A DNA stretch of 17,193 nt from Prolixibacteraceae bacterium UBA1413 (GTDB lineage Bacteria; Bacteroidota; Bacteroidia; Bacteroidales; Prolixibacteraceae). The stretch lies in NCBI GenBank assembly GCA_002304925.1, contig DBPT01000030.1, forward strand, positions 11,006 to 28,198, read 5' to 3'. Of this stretch, positions 15,071 through 17,193 are shown piece after piece (positions within the stretch are counted from its first letter, which is position 1; the number at the start of each line of letters is the position of its first letter). A program made the position numbers and the translations under genes. Below the pieces are notes generated by a model. That model had not been told where the DNA came from, did no database searches, and was given only the letters and a program-made list of their open reading frames with translations.

Positions 15071-16783
15071 ATGACAAATTATTATTCTGATAACAGGGAC
15101 CTGAAATTCCACCTTACCCATCCTTTGATGGAAAAAATCGTCGTGTTGAAAGAAAGGAATTTCAGCGAAAAACAAGAGTTTGATTTCGCACCCATGGATT
15201 TTGAGGATGCCATGGACAGTTATGACAAGGTATTGGAAGTGGTGGGGGAGATATGTGGTGAAGTGATTGCTCCGAATGCTGAAGGTGTTGATGCTGAGGG
15301 TCCACGGGTGGTGGACGGGCATGTGCAGTATGCCAGTGGAACCCGTCTTAACCTGGATGCCCTGATCAAATCGGGATTAATGGGAATGTCTCTTCCGAGG
15401 CGGTTCGGCGGATTGAATTTCCCGATCGTACCCTATATCATGGCTGCCGACATCGTATCCAGGGCCGATGCGGGGTTTGTTAACATATGGGGTTTGCAGG
15501 ATTGTGCCGAAACCATCAACGAATTTGCTTCTGAGGAGCAAAAGGCGGAGTATCTGCCCCAGGTGGCTGTGGGAGCAACCATGGCCATGGGTCTTACTGA
15601 GCCCGATGCGGGATCTGACCTACAGGCTGTTCAATTAAAAGCGGCATGGAACGACGAAAAGGAAACCTGGCTTCTAAACGGCGTTAAACGTTTTATTACC
15701 AATGGTGACGGCGATATCAGCCTGGTCCTGGCGAGAAGCGAGCAGGGTACCAAAGATGGCCGTGGCCTTTCCATGTTTATCCATCACAAAGCCAAAGGCG
15801 GCGTAACCGTCAGGAGAATTGAGCATAAAATGGGAATTATCGGTTCACCCACCTGCGAACTGGTGTTTAAGGATGCTCCGGCAGAACTGGTGGGTGAGCG
15901 TAAATTGGGACTCATCAAATATGTGATGGCCCTGATGAACGGCGCCCGCCTGGGTATTGCCGCCCAGTCAGTGGGCATTTCGGAAGCCGCCTACCGCGAA
16001 GCCCTCAGCTTTGCAGGCGAAAGGGTGCAATTCGGCAAAGCCATCCTCCGTTTCCCGGCCGTTTATGAAATGCTCTCTGTCATGAAAGCCAAACTGGATG
16101 CTTCCCGTTCTTTGCTTTACGAAACTGCCCGGTTTGTCGATCTTGGTAAAACATATTCCCAGATCTCGGAAGAAAGGAGACTGGAGCCCGAAGAAAGGGC
16201 TGAAATGAAAAAGTACCAGAAACTGGCCGATTTCTTTACCCCACTCGTGAAGGGGATGTCCAGTGAATTTTGTAACCAGTTGGCATATGATGCTGTTCAA
16301 ATCCATGGTGGTTCGGGATTCATGAAGGATTACCCGGTCGAACGCATTTACCGTGACGCCCGGATCACCTCCATATACGAGGGAACCACCCAATTACAGG
16401 TGGTTGCCGCCATCAGGGGCGTCACCACAGGGGCTTTCCTGGCCAGGATCAGGGAATATGAAGCTATGAAAACAGACCCGGAACTGGCCTTTCTCAAACG
16501 CGCCCTGATCATTATGAGTGATGAATTTGAACATGCCGTAAACCATGTAATGGCGGTAAATGACAATGAATACGTGGATTTCCATGCCCGCAGGATGGTA
16601 GAAATGGCTGGCTATATCATCATGGGTTACCTGCTCATGCTCGATGCCAACCGCGACAGGGAATACCTCCGTTCAGCCCGTAACTTTACCCGGCTTGCCA
16701 AAGCCCAGGTACGTGCCCATTCTGAATTTATCGGCAGCAGCTCCATCGACGACCTGGGATCCTATAAATACCAACAGGCCTGA
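15071..16783 (+). CDS. Long-form acyl-CoA dehydrogenase
   Basis: An FAD enzyme that introduces the alpha-beta double bond into an acyl-CoA and passes electrons to ETF. At 570 residues it belongs to the long class (DmdC/FadE-like), with an extra C-terminal helical region from about residue 450, unlike the roughly 380-residue short and medium-chain enzymes. Landmarks are the FAD-binding GLTEPDAGSD at 174-183, WLLNGVKRFITNGD, RVQFGKAI from 318, and AVQIHGGSGFMKDYPVERIYRD. The catalytic base is Glu437 in SIYEGTTQLQ. The substrate cannot be read from sequence: fatty acyl-CoA, a branched-chain acyl-CoA, or methylmercaptopropionyl-CoA-like compounds are all possible. It follows etfA by 32 bases and is probably co-transcribed with it. 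Confidence 0.93.
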   Translation: MTNYYSDNRDLKFHLTHPLMEKIVVLKERNFSEKQEFDFAPMDFEDAMDSYDKVLEVVGEICGEVIAPNAEGVDAEGPRVVDGHVQYASGTRLNLDALIKSGLMGMSLPRRFGGLNFPIVPYIMAADIVSRADAGFVNIWGLQDCAETINEFASEEQKAEYLPQVAVGATMAMGLTEPDAGSDLQAVQLKAAWNDEKETWLLNGVKRFITNGDGDISLVLARSEQGTKDGRGLSMFIHHKAKGGVTVRRIEHKMGIIGSPTCELVFKDAPAELVGERKLGLIKYVMALMNGARLGIAAQSVGISEAAYREALSFAGERVQFGKAILRFPAVYEMLSVMKAKLDASRSLLYETARFVDLGKTYSQISEERRLEPEERAEMKKYQKLADFFTPLVKGMSSEFCNQLAYDAVQIHGGSGFMKDYPVERIYRDARITSIYEGTTQLQVVAAIRGVTTGAFLARIREYEAMKTDPELAFLKRALIIMSDEFEHAVNHVMAVNDNEYVDFHARRMVEMAGYIIMGYLLMLDANRDREYLRSARNFTRLAKAQVRAHSEFIGSSSIDDLGSYKYQQA

Positions 16784-17193
16784 AAGTCCGGGAATCTGAA
16801 TTCCGGCGAGCGCAATTCCCATCAGCTCTGCTGTGGGATTAGCGGGCGAAACAATAGAGAAGTCCTCTGCAGAATCGGATTGACTGCATCGGTTCTTTGT
16901 GCCAGGTAAGCATTAATGCCGGGTCTCTGCTAATGGCTGATCCGGTGCTGAAATCCGCCGAACTCATCCCGGAAGCTTTCGCAGCATCCTCCGGGGCCCG
17001 GGGCGTCACCTGATCCGGGATATGAGACCAAAAGCCTTAATATTTTTTCCCGGATTCCGAAACTTTAAATGTTATTATTACGTAAAATAATTTCTATAGC
17101 TTCAGAATTTTCCGGATCTGTCTGGCTGCGAGTTATTTGGGGTGCTTGTGCCTGAATATGGCGAAGATTGTTTTCCCAAAACATTTGTTGGTT
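16784..17193. other. 410-base stretch without a supported gene
   Basis: No reading frame of convincing length or composition is visible on either strand. The stretch holds several imperfect hairpins. One at 16817-16836 has arms TCCCA-CAGC and GCTG-TGGGA with one bulged base. A longer one pairs ATCCCGGA (16966-16973) with TCCGGGAT (17014-17021), extended by CTC/GAG across a 2-base bulge and enclosing a GC-rich core around 16991-17004. A T-run (17043-17048) and an AT-rich segment at 17061-17095 follow. None is a clear intrinsic terminator. The end of the window may be the upstream region of the next gene. Confidence 0.5.

Noticed and set aside
16933..17013. 26-codon frame (MADPVLKSAELIPEAF...) in the 3' noncoding tail
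   Set aside because: It is too short, matches nothing I recognise, and overlaps the long inverted repeat at 16963-17026.
17180..17187. AACATTTG as a possible -7 promoter element near the window end
   Set aside because: The first base departs from TAnnTTTG, and there is no TTG at the proper distance upstream.

Overview
The window is a housekeeping chromosome segment from a member of the Bacteroidota, most like an anaerobic Bacteroidales/Marinilabiliales-type lineage (inference). Signs of this are the absence of Shine-Dalgarno sequences before any gene, with A/T-rich leaders instead. There is also a textbook Bacteroidota promoter (TTG-N19-TATATTTG) before etfB, RpoB and RpoC of about 1270 and 1425 residues, and a DUF3467 gene directly behind rpoC. 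All recognised genes are on the + strand and look intact.

Layout. Bases 1-56 are the 3' part of a tRNA-Thr(GGU). Bases 94-1281 encode EF-Tu. The 133-base gap before secE holds a strong GC hairpin followed by a shrunken tRNA-like sequence, at a place where many bacteria carry tRNA-Trp. Bases 1415-8211 hold secE, nusG, rplK, rplA, rplJ, rplL and rpoB, with an attenuator-like terminator between rplL and rpoB. Then come rpoC (8267-12544) and a small DUF3467 gene (12554-12877), closed by a strong terminator.

A second transcription unit starts at about 13100: etfB, etfA and a long-form acyl-CoA dehydrogenase. It would oxidise an acyl-CoA and pass electrons to the electron transfer flavoprotein. 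The last 410 bases (16784-17193) contain no gene I can support, only imperfect inverted repeats and an AT-rich stretch.

How the genes work together. The first block makes parts of the elongation cycle (tRNA-Thr, EF-Tu, L11, L1, L10, L7/L12), the SecYEG subunit SecE, the transcription factor NusG, and the beta and beta' subunits of RNA polymerase. The second block is an energy-metabolism unit and looks functionally unrelated.

I found no convincing new multi-gene system. The items most worth a second look are the degenerate tRNA at 1341-1399, the conserved but uncharacterised DUF3467 gene, the palindrome inside the etf promoter spacer, and the type of ETF (bifurcating or not).
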